From Pyrenopolyporus hunteri (Eukaryota > Ascomycota > Sordariomycetes > Xylariales > Hypoxylaceae), in NCBI GenBank assembly GCA_902806595.1, contig CADCXC010000038.1:3224001-3288000 (forward strand): a stretch of 64,000 bases of DNA, written 5' to 3'. The number at the start of each line of letters is the position of its first letter. Position 1 is the first letter of the stretch. The translations under genes were made by a program, and so were the position numbers. The notes beneath the pieces are model-generated. The model searched no databases and was not told the DNA's origin. It worked only from the letters and a program-made list of their open reading frames with translations. Positions 23,107 through 35,532 of the stretch are shown here, in pieces.

Positions 23107-24990
23107 ATGCCTTCCGACGAGCCCTGCGCTAACCCTCTCCTCCTCGGGTGGGTACAGGAGTGGGTTGACCTCGCTCGAGAGCGTAATTCGAAAGGCCTCA
23201 CGACCTATAGGAAGGCATACGCGGCCCTCAAGGCTTGTCCAGTAACCTTCCAGCACCCTTCCCAGCTGCAACAATTGAAAGGATTCGGTCCGAAGCTGTG
23301 CGACCGCTTGACCGAGAAGCTGCAGAAGCATTGCCAAGACAATGGATTACCTATGCCGAAACGGCCGAGACGCTCTGGCGTCCCCGGCTTAGCTAACGCG
23401 GACGACGAGGAGGAACAAGACGACGCAGAAAGACCACCAAAAAGACGGAGAACGAAGCCATATGTACCAACTCTTAGATCCGGCCCCTATGCCATAATAA
23501 TGGGCTTGGCAACCCTTGAAGAGGGTGCTCGTAATGGGTTGACAAAACCGCAATTAATCGAGGTAGCGCAACCTCATTGTGATGCGTCCTTCACAGCCCC
23601 TCCAGACCCGAGGAGCTTCTATACAGCTTGGAATTCCATGAAGACACTTCTTGACAAGGATCTCGTATATGAGCGCGGTAGGCCAACGAGGAGATACCAC
23701 TTGACTGAGGAGGGATGGGAGGTAGCACGACGAATCCAACAGACGACAAATCCAAATCAACTTAGAGGAGCTCCCTCGAGGCCCCCTCCAGAGCCTCAGG
23801 AGGTCGAATTTGCGCCACCTCGTCTCATCCATCGGCCACCATCGCCGGAGGTACAGGAACAGCCCAGGAACGAGCCGACCTATTCTGATGTCGTCGCTAA
23901 CGGCGATTCGTCATCTGGAAGCTCGGCATTGCCCAATTTTCGACCAATTCGCCTCGCTCCTGGGTCCTTCGAAGTTCACCTAGTACTAGACGTGCGCGAG
24001 GTCCGGGCAAAGACGGATAGAGACTATAGTAAGAGATTCATAAGCTTGATGTTCCCTTCCCCCCCCCCCCCTATCTAGTGACGTGGATTCCAGCTGCGAG
24101 GATAGGCCTCTCCGCCCGTGTTTCACCGGTCAAATCCTCTACTAACCCCTGTTACTCCAGTGCAAAACGAGCTGGCAAAGAAAGGGGTCAATCCCATCAT
24201 GCGTGCCCTCGAGCTTGGCGACGCCCTATGGGTCGCCAAATGCAAAGACGCGAACTTCCTTTCCCGGCTAGGTGCCGAGGGAGATGAGGTTGTACTTGAT
24301 TACATCGTCGAGAGGAAGCGGCTTGATGATCTAATCGGCAGCGTCAAAGACGGGCGTTTTCATGAACAGAAGTTTCGCCTAAAACGATCTGGTATCAAGA
24401 ACGTCGTCTACATCATCGAAGAGTTGTCCATGGATTCTGAGACTCTGGATAAACGTGCGGAGATGATACAGTCTGCCATCGGGTCGACGCAAGTGGTTAA
24501 CGGCTTCTTCGTGAAAAAGACTCAGAAAATGGACGATACTATCCGATATCTCACCCGGATGACTATGATGTTAAAGAAGCAATACGAGAGCAAGCCTCTC
24601 CTCGTTATTCCCACTGAGGTTCTTACCACGCAGAACTACCTCCCACTGCTGGAGCACCTCCGGCAAAAGGAACCCACGGCCGGACATCATATCACTTACC
24701 CAGCATTTGCGTCGTTGGCGTCCAAGTCCGACACGATGACGTTGCGGGATTTATATCTGAAGATGTTGATGTGCACCAGACAGGTCTCGGGAGAGAAAGC
24801 GCTCGAGATTCAGAAGAGATGGAAGACACCGTACGAGTTCGTGAAGGCCTTTGAAGACTGCGGCAGCGGAGAAGAGGGTAAGAAGCGGAAGCGGGAAATG
24901 GTGTTCGGGCAGATGGGGAACTTGCTCGGCCGCAAGAAGATCACGAAACCGCTGAGCCAGAGAATCGCTGAAGTTTGGGCCGACACGTGA
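23107..24990 (+). CDS. MUS81: MUS81 structure-specific endonuclease subunit
   Basis: Two exons (23107-24028, 24161-24990) encode 583 residues. MUS81 is the catalytic partner of EME1/MMS4 and cuts branched DNA such as 3' flaps and replication or recombination intermediates in the nucleus. The N-terminal helix-hairpin-helix region is present (about residues 45-80, with LKGFGPKLCDRL), then a winged-helix-like segment (about residues 125-215). The XPF-type nuclease has D295 in VLDVRE and the signature E358-R359-K360-x-x-D363. The start at 23107 gives the usual short N-terminus (MPSDEPCANPLL); an in-frame ATG at 23050 would add 19 residues. The intron contains a long C run. It is divergent from PCM1, with a retroelement between them. 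Confidence 0.95.
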
Positions 24991-25929
24991 ATCCTACCGA
25001 TTGATGATGGATCGAATACCTACGAGTTTGGGCTAGGGGCCTCCAGCTTCGGGTTGGTCATATTTAGACCCTGAACACTATTTTTGGGAGGCCGATTCGG
25101 TTTGATATTGGTGCTGCCCGCCGTATCCCTGCGAAATTAATGACAATGCCGGCGCATCTACCTGATATAGGCCGATTGCCTCCTTGTCGCCGAATGAATG
25201 GATTCCACTCCGTTAGCATACCGAGGCCCATAGGTGCCAGCGTTCTCCCCACCGACTAGTACTCGCTCACCCACAGAGGCATTACACATCTATTCACTAT
25301 TGGATGGATGGATGAGTGATATTATCGCAACCTCAGCTGCGTAGCTCTTTGAGCTGAGCTGCACCTAGCCTTCGCGAGAATATAGTTATCTTCCGCGGAA
25401 TTGGGACGGTTACGATAGAAATTTATTCTAATACGAGAATCCGATATAATGTTAGAATATATGGATCAAAGAACTCATATAACTAGTAACAGCGCTAGCT
25501 AATTCTGAATCGATTCCAAACTGGCTGTATATTGTATGGGTACTCCGTGTATCTTCCTTAGTCCTCGGTAATGTATTAACATTTATCGACTCGTATTATA
25601 GTGGAATATCCTCGTCCCCAGGGGCTATTCTTAGCAAGATTACCTACTTAAAGTTTGCAAATTCAATAGCATTAAAGCGCGCTGTTTATACTCTGAGACC
25701 CTTTAAGTTGACCATGGCGGAACTCAGCAGTCGTATACCAACTACCATATACGAACACTATAAGTATAACGCACAGACTAGGACTCAAGCTCACTCTACT
25801 TTCCCATCAGTAGAGTCCGTACCTCCTTTTCATGTTCATCCAAGGGTAACCACCTACTAGCATGCACAGGAGCGAAACGCCCCCGGTGTTTCCCGCCACA
25901 CGAACCTCAGTCCCAGACTAATCTGACCC
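24991..25929. other. Intergenic region between MUS81 and RIB5
   Basis: This is the spacer between the 3' ends of the convergent MUS81 (plus) and RIB5 (minus) genes, so only terminator signals are expected. No gene or repeat is evident. Confidence 0.5.
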
Positions 25930-26843
25930 TCAAGAATGCCCACCCAAGCTCTGCTTCACCAAATTCTCCACGATCCCCTCCAGCGCCGACTTGACCAACA
26001 ACTCGCCGCCGCGGGCGCCCAGGTACCCCGCCATGCTCTTCTCCGCGTACTTGGCCAGGACGTCGACCTCGAGGTTCACCGTGTCCCCCTTCTCCTTGCG
26101 CGCCAGCACCACCTTCTCCTGCGTGTACGCGATGAGCATGACCTCGAACCAGCCCTCGTCGTCGTCCACCGCCGTCACCGTCAGGCTCGTCCCGTCCAGC
26201 GCCACGTACCCCTTGTGCACGACGTAGCGCAGGACGTCCTTACCCCTATCCTTATCCTTATCCTTATCCGCGCCCGCGTCCCCCGCCCCCCGCGGCGCGA
26301 ACCGCATCGTCCGCGCGTTCCCGTCCGCGCGCACGTCGACGATCGTCGCCGTCGTGTCCACGTGCCCCTGGACGAAGTGCCCGCCCATGCGGGTGTCCGC
26401 GCGCACCGCGCGCTCGAGGTTGACGCGCGAGCCGGCCGCCAGCTGGCCCAGGTTCGTGAGGCGCAGGGTCTCGGGGGCGATGCCGACCTTGAAGCGGGGC
26501 GGCTCGTCGGAGTTGGGGTTGGGGGGAGAGGAGGCGCGGATGTCGGTGGCGGTCAGGCACACGCCGTTGACGGAGATGCTGTCGCCGAGCTGGGCGTCGG
26601 CGAGGAGGTTCGAGGACGGGGGGAGGTTGATGGTCAGCGAGGTGCCGCCCGTCTCGTCGTGCGGGTTCAGCTCGGCGACGACTGTGGGCGCGGGGGAGAA
26701 GAATGGATTAGCCGGATGACTCGTCGGATACAGAACCCCTCCCCCTCTTCCTCCATTGCAATTCTGTCTCTCTCCATTGAACAGATGAAGATGAAACAAA
26801 GATACTACTAACCTCCGATCTCCTCGACTAGTCCTGTAAACAT
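25930..26843 (-). CDS. RIB5: Riboflavin synthase
   Basis: Two exons: a tiny first exon of 31 nt (26813-26843) and a main exon 25930-26681, giving 260 residues. The enzyme dismutates two 6,7-dimethyl-8-ribityllumazine molecules into riboflavin, the last step of vitamin B2 synthesis. Splicing restores the diagnostic N-terminus MFTGLVEEIG, which the long unspliced frame lacks. Two lumazine-binding repeats follow: the first has DSISVNGVCLT, the second MGGHFVQGHVD and YVALDGTSLTV. The second domain carries an unusual DKDKDKDRGKD stretch encoded by an imperfect hexanucleotide repeat (26246-26269), making the protein slightly longer than usual. The gene is GC-rich compared with its neighbours. Confidence 0.94.
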
Positions 26844-27680
26844 GTTGCCGGGTCCGGGCCGTAGATAGCTAGGTAGATACAATACCGGTTGTTATTTTTA
26901 GGGCAGAGATTTGGTAGGATTTGTGTAGGTGCTCTGCTTGTCGCAGAAATGACGTTGTTCCTCTCCAGGGCGTGGTACCCCGCCGTCACACGCGCTAATA
27001 CATAGTAGACCCTAATCTTGCCTATTACTGAGCACGGAACCTGTTCCGCGCTAGTGAAGGACCCCTATTTTACAGGTGCGATATCCGGCGGTGCAGTTAC
27101 CCATCAACTTGCCGCATTATTCGGCCAGATACCTTACACCCAAGCGTATACCAATCGATCCGAGAATAAGACAGACTTGTAAGACAAAAAAGACGTTTAA
27201 ATTAAGTAGATTTTACAACATTCACTTAGGCCAGGTAAATTGCTAAAAACGAAGTGTTCGTCATGCAGGTCTATTGGTATCGGCTGGGAAACCGCTCCGA
27301 CTGACCCATCAACCTCTCAACCGCTCACCCGGATCCGGGGGCGGTGTCTCGAGGGACGTGTAGGAGTTACTATTATCGTAATCTTCATCAGTCATCAATT
27401 ATGATCCCGTGCCATAACCTTTGCCCGGACCAGCTTTCCGTTCCATACGGAAGCTCGTTCCCCTCCCTTTCAGAGCCCAGAGCAAAGACTTTTAATGCCT
27501 CCCAACGCCGCGCAAACCCCGATCGCCATGCGATGATGCAAGACTAATTCAGTCGCCGCTCTGCAGCTTGCTGTCTATCAGGCGAGTTCTGTCTGTCGGG
27601 TAAGTGCTCGCCGACCCACATTCCATACGAGACCCTGATAGTGCGTCCCTGAAAATGTGCCGTTCAGAGATACCCTCCGT
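26844..27680. other. Intergenic region between RIB5 and RMT1
   Basis: About 840 bp that should contain the RIB5 promoter and the 3' end of RMT1. Frames are short and unsupported. Confidence 0.5.
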
Positions 27681-29107
27681 CTAGCACATCTTATAGGTAC
27701 AAGATCCTTCGGCGTAGCGGGTGCCGTCCTGCGTATCCAGCAGGTAGTCGATCTTGATGTCGAGGTCACGTCTGTTCTTCTCGTTAGGTTTAACATCTAA
27801 CGTAAAGCTGATCTGCTCCCCTTGCTGGACCGTTAAAACTTGGTTCAGGTAGAAGACGGTCTGCTTCCAATGGGTATACTTCGTATGCGGACCCGTTGAG
27901 AAGCGGATCGGCTTGTGGCAGGCCGTGAAGTCGATGTCAAACCAAGCCACGAGCGCGTGCACGAAGTCGTCACGTCGACACGTCAGCTTGAACGGGATCG
28001 AGAAGGCAAGATCAGCCGTGGTGCAGGTGTAGAGATCGAGAGTCAGGACGGCGGCCGGGTCAGTAACAGCAGCCTTCACTTCTACCGTATCGACCAGAGG
28101 CTCGGCTAGAGCCGTCTCCTTCAGAGGGGTGTAATCGAACCCGTAAACATTATCCCAGACTGCAACTCATTAGCTCACCATTCGGTGTGTTCTTGCCACC
28201 TGGAACTCACATCCGATCTTCTCGTCCTTGTATTCACCATCCTCGATGCCGCAGGCGTAAATGGTAGCCTTGTCCGGGAAGATCAATCCGTCCTTAACGA
28301 GGAATTTGTCTCGGGCATACAAGACGGTATCGAGCATGCTCTCATAGAGGAGGAAGTAGCCCATCCACTCCGAGATGATAATATCCACCTGGGGGAAGGG
28401 CATCTCAATCTCCTCCATCTTGCCCTGGATAAGGGTGATCTTGTCTTCCATGCCATTGACCTTGACGATCTCTTTGGCCTTGAAGATGATGGTCGACATG
28501 TCGACGCCGACGACGTGCTTGGCCCCGGCCCTGACAGCAAACCTATGTGGGGGGTAACGCGTTAGTTCAACAGGCAAAAACTCCGCGATCCTTATCTTAT
28601 ATACAGGTATATAGCAGATGTATGGTAGGAGCTTTACATGGAGAGGATGGCCGTTCCGCAGCCGACGTCGAGGACGATCTTGTCCTTGAAGAGGTGCTTG
28701 TTTTGCACAATGGCATTCATGTAGGACTTGGTTCGGACCTCATCCTTCTAAATGGTGAGACAATGGGTTGTTAGCCAAGTGGAATTGTCAAAATTAGATA
28801 CTGCGGAATGAATTCAGAGGACGTACCAGCATTTCCTCGTGGATGCCTTCGTAGCGATAGAATCATGTTAGTCAATTGTCTTCGTTAAGAGCCAGCGCGG
28901 GTTATGAATGCCATACCGTGGTGATTGTAGCTATTGCGCGACGAGTGTTAGCGGGAGCCTTATCATGTACCACGCAAAAATGTGCATCAATGCCAGCTTC
29001 AGGTGACATGCAGAAGAGACTGACCTGTTGAAATAATGCTGCTCGGAATGATCCATAGTCTTGAGCTTCTGCTCAGCAGCCTCGACATCCATTTTATCAG
29101 CCGCCAT
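27681..29107 (-). CDS. RMT1: Protein arginine N-methyltransferase 1 (PRMT1 type)
   Basis: Six exons (29025-29107, 28917-28930, 28827-28846, 28638-28747, 28211-28542, 27681-28159) encode 345 residues, the usual length. PRMT1/Hmt1 makes asymmetric dimethylarginine on histone H4 and RNA-binding proteins using S-adenosylmethionine. Exons 2 and 3 are only 14 and 20 nt and together restore SYNHHGIHEEML. The SAM motif is VLDVGCGTAILS (residues 64-75), the double-E loop has E134 and E143 in SEWMGYFLLYE, and the THW loop appears as YTHWKQT. One position in motif I is Ala where the classical sequence has Gly (GCGTG); it may be normal in fungi. The product acts in nucleus and cytoplasm. All phases close. 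Confidence 0.95.
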
Positions 29108-29815
29108 GGTCGAAGAAGTAGGAAGTGGATTGTGTCGAAGGGTTGATATAGGAAGTGTGAAGAAAGGAAGATCAGGCTTGACGACGAGGTTCACAGTCTT
29201 TTTTTTTATATGACTTGTTTCCTTGCTGGGAGTCGGCTGCAGGCGACTAATAAAAAAAAAAGTAGTACGGCGGATCTAGATTTGCACGGGTACCCACCAC
29301 CCACCGAAGGAAGGGAGCACCTAGCGGGAACCCAAATTGGGCGCGCCGCTGGAAGCGCGTTCACGGATGGGACTCACCCCGCCGGAATACGGATAAACTA
29401 TAACTCCTATCACAAAAGCATGGACCTGGGTAGGTAGGTAGCTACGGTATATATGTACATCAGGTGGATATCCCAGAAATCCCCTAGGTACCTACTAATG
29501 TTTCCCGCCAATATTCCATTATCACTGGATGAAACTACTACAACTCTTGGTATAGTAGGCCAAATAGCTTTCTATTTGCTCAGTTTCTTACCCGCCTTCA
29601 TGCTTCAGGGCCACGACTCAGTTGAATTATGCTAGCGGATAGGCCATGCTATATTCATCATAGCTTTTATGTGTATCATTTGCAATTATAATGCAGTACG
29701 CAGTATATCATTCTCAACTCTTGCTAACTGGATAACCGTAACATAGTAGCCAAAGTCGTCTAGGCATCCTATACTCACCTTTTAATCCAGGAAGATCAAG
29801 AGCTTTTCAGTCACC
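29108..29815. other. Intergenic region between RMT1 and the PhoD gene
   Basis: About 700 bp between the RMT1 start and the PhoD 3' end, containing poly(A)/(T) runs near 29199-29261 and GTAGGTAG words near 29430. No gene is seen. Confidence 0.5.
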
Positions 29816-32338
29816 TCACGAGCTGGTATCAATGTACATCTGATCATATCCAACGACATCCCACGCCCAGGTGTCAGTATTCAGGGTAATGTTCGTCGGA
29901 TCAGTCTTGCCTCCTCTCACTGTTCCAGGCGTGGAGAGTTAGTAGGTATTGCCTAGGTATTCATGGGCTCGTGATTGGAGCTACTTACGAAACCCAGCCT
30001 CGACAGACCCTCCCGCAACAGGGCGAGCAAGCTTATTCTCGCCCGCCACAACCGTGAAGTTAGCCAGCGGCAAGTCCCATGGGTTCCTGGACGCCACGCT
30101 CGGCGACCCGTAATAGCGTGCTTCCAGCTTCTCGGGCGTCACTGATAGTAGGAAGTAGCCGCGGTAATACCCGTCCTGCCACTGGAGCACCGTGTTGTTA
30201 CCTACGCGGTACTGCGCCTCAAGTCTACCAGGTGCGATGCCCCCGTTGAACCCCGTGGAGCTGACGGCCGTCCCTGCGAATTCTACGCCAACCGCTCCCT
30301 CCCCCGTCTCCGGGTCGTAAGGCTTCTCGCCTAGCCAGACTAGATCTGAAACCTGCCTGTTGTGTAAGTTATGTCGTCCTACGGGTGAGAAGAACGCCGC
30401 GGACGAACCCAGTTCTGGTGACTATCGCCAGCGAGAAAGACAGTATTGGCGATATTATTATCGTAGAGGTGTTTCAACGTCCGGTTCCTATTCGCAGCGT
30501 ACCCCTGAGATTATCGTATCGGCAGAACTTTAGCTAACCCCACTCGTCAATATCAACGAGTTTTTCGACTTACGTTCCAGTTATCAGTACCATAACCATA
30601 AGATTCAACAATGTGCGAGAACACGATCTGGTTGCCGATTATACGCCAAGTCGCACCCCTGTCGGACGACTTGGATAGCTGATTATAAAACCAGTTCTCC
30701 TGATGCGAGCCCATTAGTGATCGAGAGGCGTCATCCCGGATAAGGTCGAGGTAGTCGTTATTCCACCCTTCACTCGATTAATATTTTCTCCCTTAGAGAC
30801 TCTGCGACGCTTACCAAGCGACGTGATGCTTCGATCATAATTTCTAGTGTCAAGTATGATTAAGTCTAATACTATAAGGCCCGGTGTTAGCGAAACGACG
30901 TAGACCTGCTTCGCTCGATACATACAATTTCCCATCTGAAAAGACCTCCATATTCTTAGATTATCGTCGAGATCGACTTGGCTATAAGGCTGTCGGTAAG
31001 ACTTTAAGCTAACAGCACCGGACTCGAAATTACTTACCGAATGGGCATCCACTCGAAGTAGGCCCTCACAGCATTCATCTTTCGCTGGTCTACACTGACC
31101 CGACCATCGTTCAGGAAGGACTGCTCGGTATTATTCAGACCGCTCGACCCGTCCCTATATCCATTATCCGAGACTTCTATAAAAGCAGTCAGTAGTCATT
31201 TCAGCGATCTAACCGTCTTCTTATTCATCCACATACCATGGTCATCCCAGGTCGTGATCCAGGCGAAGTTCTGAGAGGCAAGTTGCAGATCCGGATCGGC
31301 GCGGTACTACACACCATCTCAACCTTGAGTCCTAACTCTGGACTTTCATTATACGACATAGTACACACCTGGCCGTGACGAGTTCTATAGTCGTGCAGAC
31401 TGAATAGGTACTTCGGTGGTGCGTGGGCTCGTTCACCCCCCGCATTGCCCTCATAAATATAATCTCCGAGGTGAATCTACACAAACCTATCAGGACACTA
31501 GGTAATCGTTAAACAGACCATTCTACCTACCATATAGTCCTGTTCGTCCTTGCGCGCAGCATTTCCATAGGCGTTGAAATACCCATTTGCTTACAGCCCG
31601 TAAGCGGGGTCCTATCTCTCTACAAGGTACAGTAAGTACCCAAAGCAAGGAGGCACTCACGATAATTACTACAAGAAAAGACCGCAAATCTCAGCTCCGG
31701 TACGTCAGCATCCGCCGTGGGCGCAGTCTTAGTCCGCCCCACGAGACTCGTTTTATTCGAACCGCAGATCGTAAACTGGTAGTTATACGTCGTGAACGGC
31801 TGCAAGCCCGTAGCCTCGACCTGTTACATTCCGGGAATTAGCTCAGACCCAGCGGGGAATAAGCTTTGGCGGTAGATGATAGATGAACCTTGACAGTATA
31901 GTCGATATCGCTAGTCGTATACGCTTCCCCGCTCGCCACCACATCCTCGCTTCCGGCAGGCGAGACCTTCCACTCGACGCAGATGGGGCTCGGGTCGGCG
32001 TTGATATACGTCTGCGTATCGTGGTTATACAGCGGCACGGGGCCTTCTACGGTGACATTGCTCGGGTCTGAGGCCAGCGACGGCGCGACCCGGGTCCAGA
32101 GGATTATGCTATCCGGATACGGGTCCCCGGACGCTACGCCGTGAGTAAAGTCCAGCTCTTCCACCTGGTAGGCGACGGCGCTGCGCTTGAGGCTGCGCCT
32201 CGAAACACGAGGTACGTCGATCCCGAGGCCGGAATGGCGACGGGAGGGGCTCGCATAATTCAAGTTGCCGTCGAATTTAGCTGCCGCGAGGGGAACTAGG
32301 AGCTCGGTCGCTAGACCGAGCACGAGTAACTTGAGCAT
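29816..32338 (-). CDS. Secreted PhoD-family phosphatase/phosphodiesterase
   Basis: I model 12 exons: 31889-32338, 31661-31820, 31531-31589, 31369-31476, 31237-31306, 31038-31176, 30926-30981, 30815-30871, 30574-30767, 30409-30504, 29989-30352 and 29816-29919, encoding 618 residues. A signal peptide (MLKLLVLGLATELLVPLAAA) begins it. A PhoD N-terminal domain (from about ELDFTHGVASGDPYPDSIILW) is followed by the metal-dependent catalytic domain with IHLGDYIYEG, ITTWDDHEVSDN and FLAGDSHQNW. Family members hydrolyse phosphate esters using Fe/Ca, so a role in external phosphate supply is inferred. Introns are unusually many and short, and every one joins in phase. The C-terminal exon is short and lacks a membrane anchor. 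Confidence 0.9.
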
Positions 32339-33024
32339 TGTAGGTTGACAGTGCTAGATATGTGCAGTTTATTAAGTACCGACTGAGTGAAGCACTCCTA
32401 AAAAAAAGGCAATGAGAAATATATACTTGGGAAGATAAATATCGTATATACACTTAAAAATAAATATATACCCGTCCATACTAATTCTCACGAACCGTAT
32501 GGGCCATGTGGGGTGCATATACGCTCATCCAGCGTCGCCAATGATATAAAATTCAAACCAAGGAATACCATCACATTAGTGTCGACGCCAGGGCGGCGAG
32601 AACGGCAGGTGAATCGATTATCACAACAGATGCTCCAATAGCGAGGCAGGCTTGCGCGAGTGCAGGCAATACTACCTTAAGCCTCCTCGTGTCCCCTACG
32701 AGAACGTGTGTAATAACGCTGGTCTAATTGGCCCGGACTTATCATCGCCATGCAGGCCATCGGCCTCTAATCGACGCGAAGTCGTAATTAGATCGGTCCC
32801 AACTGGCTCGGCAGGGCGAGCAAGGGCTAATAACAAGCCAGGCTTATTTTTCCAAGGCAGAGCCGCATGGCCTTTTATAAGACTTGCGATTCCGGTCAAG
32901 GCGAACGGTGACCGGTGTGAGCCATACGGCTAGGGACGTCCGGTGATAATGAGGGGGGGAACGTGATATTATTGCCGACCAGTCACTCGGGAAAGGGGCC
33001 GGGGCGATTTCGTCAACTACCTAG
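32339..33024. other. Intergenic region between PhoD and Pol4 genes
   Basis: About 690 bp that should hold the PhoD promoter and the Pol4 3' end. No gene or repeat is seen. Confidence 0.5.
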
Positions 33025-35532
33025 CTAACCGCACCACCGCTCGTGCGGCTCTCTCCAGCGAACGCCAAGTATCTCGAAGATCCTCTTCTCGTCCCGTCCC
33101 TCAAGTAAAAGCCCCTCGGTCATTCTACTATTCCTCGGGCCCTGTAGAACGTCTTTATACAATCCCCTTTGGTTTAATCGCATTCCTTTCTTCCGCGCGA
33201 GCAGCCGGATCGATCTATTGAAGATGTCGTTCCCGGTAAAATAGATCAGCGCTGCCCCGAGCTCACTCTGAGGCACGAGCAAAATGTCGATTCGTCTCCA
33301 GATCGGTCGATATTCGCTTTTTGGCCCTGGGAATGCACTCTCTGGCAGCACACAGCAGCCGTGCCATTTACTACCGCCTTCGGTATCATCGGCACCGCCG
33401 TGGTGAGCAGCAAGCGCGACGGTTAAGAAGCCTTCGCCGGTTAAAGTATCAACCAACCGGTTCAGAAACGGAGCTAGCTCGCTTGAAGAGGATGTACCTC
33501 TCTTGGTCACGATCAAGTCAATGTCGCCAGAGCTGTCAGCTCCACGGCGGTAACTACCACCGACGATCAACTCTACGTTGCGATCAATAGTTGCAGCTGT
33601 TCTTTTGACACAGTTGGCTAGGGCTTCCACTTCGCGCCGTGGTATTCGAGTATTCAAATCATCAAAATATTCCAAGCCGATTCTCTGATTGGTATTGAGG
33701 TCGGCTTTACTCTTGAGGTCATCTAACGTCCGGAAACCTTGGGCGACCCATTTATGGGCCTGAATTTGGCCCACGCCGTAAATTTTAAGGAACAGGCCTA
33801 TTATTTGCCTACGAGGGTCGTCAAGCGCGTACTCAAGCTGCCGTAGTCTATTCGTATTGACGATCTCCTCAATTTTATCCGCAATTCGACCAATATGGGG
33901 TAAGGCGCGTGCTTCCTCGGCAGTACAGACCTTCTTAGGCTGTGCCCTTAGGGTTGAGATAGCCAGTCTGTAAGCCCGAATTCGAAAACTGTCGCCTGTA
34001 AGAGTGTGTTGATCCAGCATCTCCTGGAGGACCTTGATTGTTTCTGCGTTGGGATTGTCGCCCACATGGTCCTTGGTGCCTCCTCTCATACAAATGAATT
34101 TCTCTTGCCAAACGGGATCTTTTTGCGCACTCCCTGCCTTGCTGCTACTCCTCGTTGTCCGTCGCCTCTTATTAGCCAAGCTGCCAGATTCTGATAAGAT
34201 CTCAAGTTCTTCCGCACCCGACGGCAGGCCAATAGCCTCACCATCGTCTATTAACAAATCTCCAAGTAGGGCATTATCGCTTGTGGCTTTCATCTCTGAT
34301 ATGCACTGCGTTAGTTCATCAGCCTCTGCTTCCGGCTGATCTAATTGCTCTGAAGCATATATATCATTTTGTGCCTCGGGTGGTTCCACATTCTGTACTG
34401 CGCTTCGAGTTTGCGGTCGCCGGGAAGACGAAATCGAGACGGCGCCTCTCTGTGTTGAAGCTTCGCTGTGCGATTGAGTACTCAATACCGGCGAAAAAGA
34501 CCGCTTGGATGCCTTTTTACCCCTCGGTTTTAGTTTGAGAGAGTGGTCAGACTCATCCGAAGATGGTGATATGGCTTGAGGTTGCTCAGCTAACGTCGGT
34601 CTTCCAACAATCTTGTATTGACCTTGATTTGGGTTTGCTATTATCCGATACTTGAGACAGTCGATTGGATAATTCTCATTTACGAGTATCTTTTCCGACC
34701 AGCCAGGGTCTTCTTGCAGATGACGTTCTATATCGGTATAAGTAAGCTTCTTATCCACGATTATATGCGTAGCTTCGTCTAGCTTCCTACACCACCTAGA
34801 TGATTTTTCGTTAGCCTTCTTATGCGATTGGTAAACCTCGTAAAGTAAATATACGAAATCTGATCTCTGAGGAGTTTTTCCTTCCCACTATTCTAGCATG
34901 CCTTCTAACACGGGAACTTACGTCGCGCCATGTTGCCGAGCTTTCGTGATCTGGAGTCTACGCGCTGGGTTAATGTCGTCGTTGGGTATATAATAAAAAG
35001 AGAGGCCTTTGAAAATCTGGCGAGCTTCGGGGGCTAGTTTTAGGGGCGCCTCCTTCTTTCGCTTTCCCATCCTGACAGAGGGAGAGGGGTCGCTCCGGGG
35101 GCTGGAATGTCTGGTGCCAAGTGCCGGACGTGTTGAACGTGTTGTACGACGGAGCGGCCGCTTGCTTGTAGTGGTGGCCGTCTCGGGTACGGAAGTCTCA
35201 TTGCCACTGAAAGTGCCCATTGGGAAGCTTGGCCCGCCAGTTCTCGGGTTGCCGTGTCGCGGCGTAACGGCAATGATTTCTACCTCTGAGTCGCTACTCG
35301 CAGAAATAGGGTCTGATTCCATTCTCCTAGGAACATCATCTGGGATCCGATCGGCGTCCCTTGGCGAAGCACGTAAGACGTTGGAAATGACAGTAGCGGT
35401 AGAGTAGAAAGCTCTGCTTTTTTGTCTGTACGTCTCCTCGTCCGTATCTAAGGCATCATTTTCCTCATCCTTATGGCCATACGCTCCGAGGGATTCGAAA
35501 AACGCGATCTTTTCTTTTAGCTGGTGGTCCAT
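33025..35532 (-). CDS. POL4: Family X DNA polymerase (Pol4/lambda-like)
   Basis: Two exons (34922-35532, 33025-34795) encode 793 residues. Family X polymerases fill short gaps in base-excision repair and end joining. The intron falls inside an N-terminal BRCT domain: exon 1 ends after LSFYYIPNDDINPARR..., and exon 2 resumes with ATHIIVDKKL. A long Ser/Arg-rich linker precedes the 8-kDa/helix-hairpin-helix region (LPHIGRIADKIEEIV, IYGVGQIQAHKW). The palm has GGSYRRGADSSGDIDL with D628 and D630, and RRIDILLV with D707. YFTGNDIFNRSIR is the lambda-like nucleotide-pocket motif. The start MDHQLKEKIAFFESL fits the N-terminus of fungal Pol4 proteins. A separate frame just upstream (35517-35852) is not needed. 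Confidence 0.92.

Noticed and set aside
25936..26811. Long plus-strand frame opposite RIB5
   Set aside because: It is a shadow of a GC-rich gene. It translates to low-complexity Arg/Val/His, while riboflavin synthase motifs are on the minus strand.
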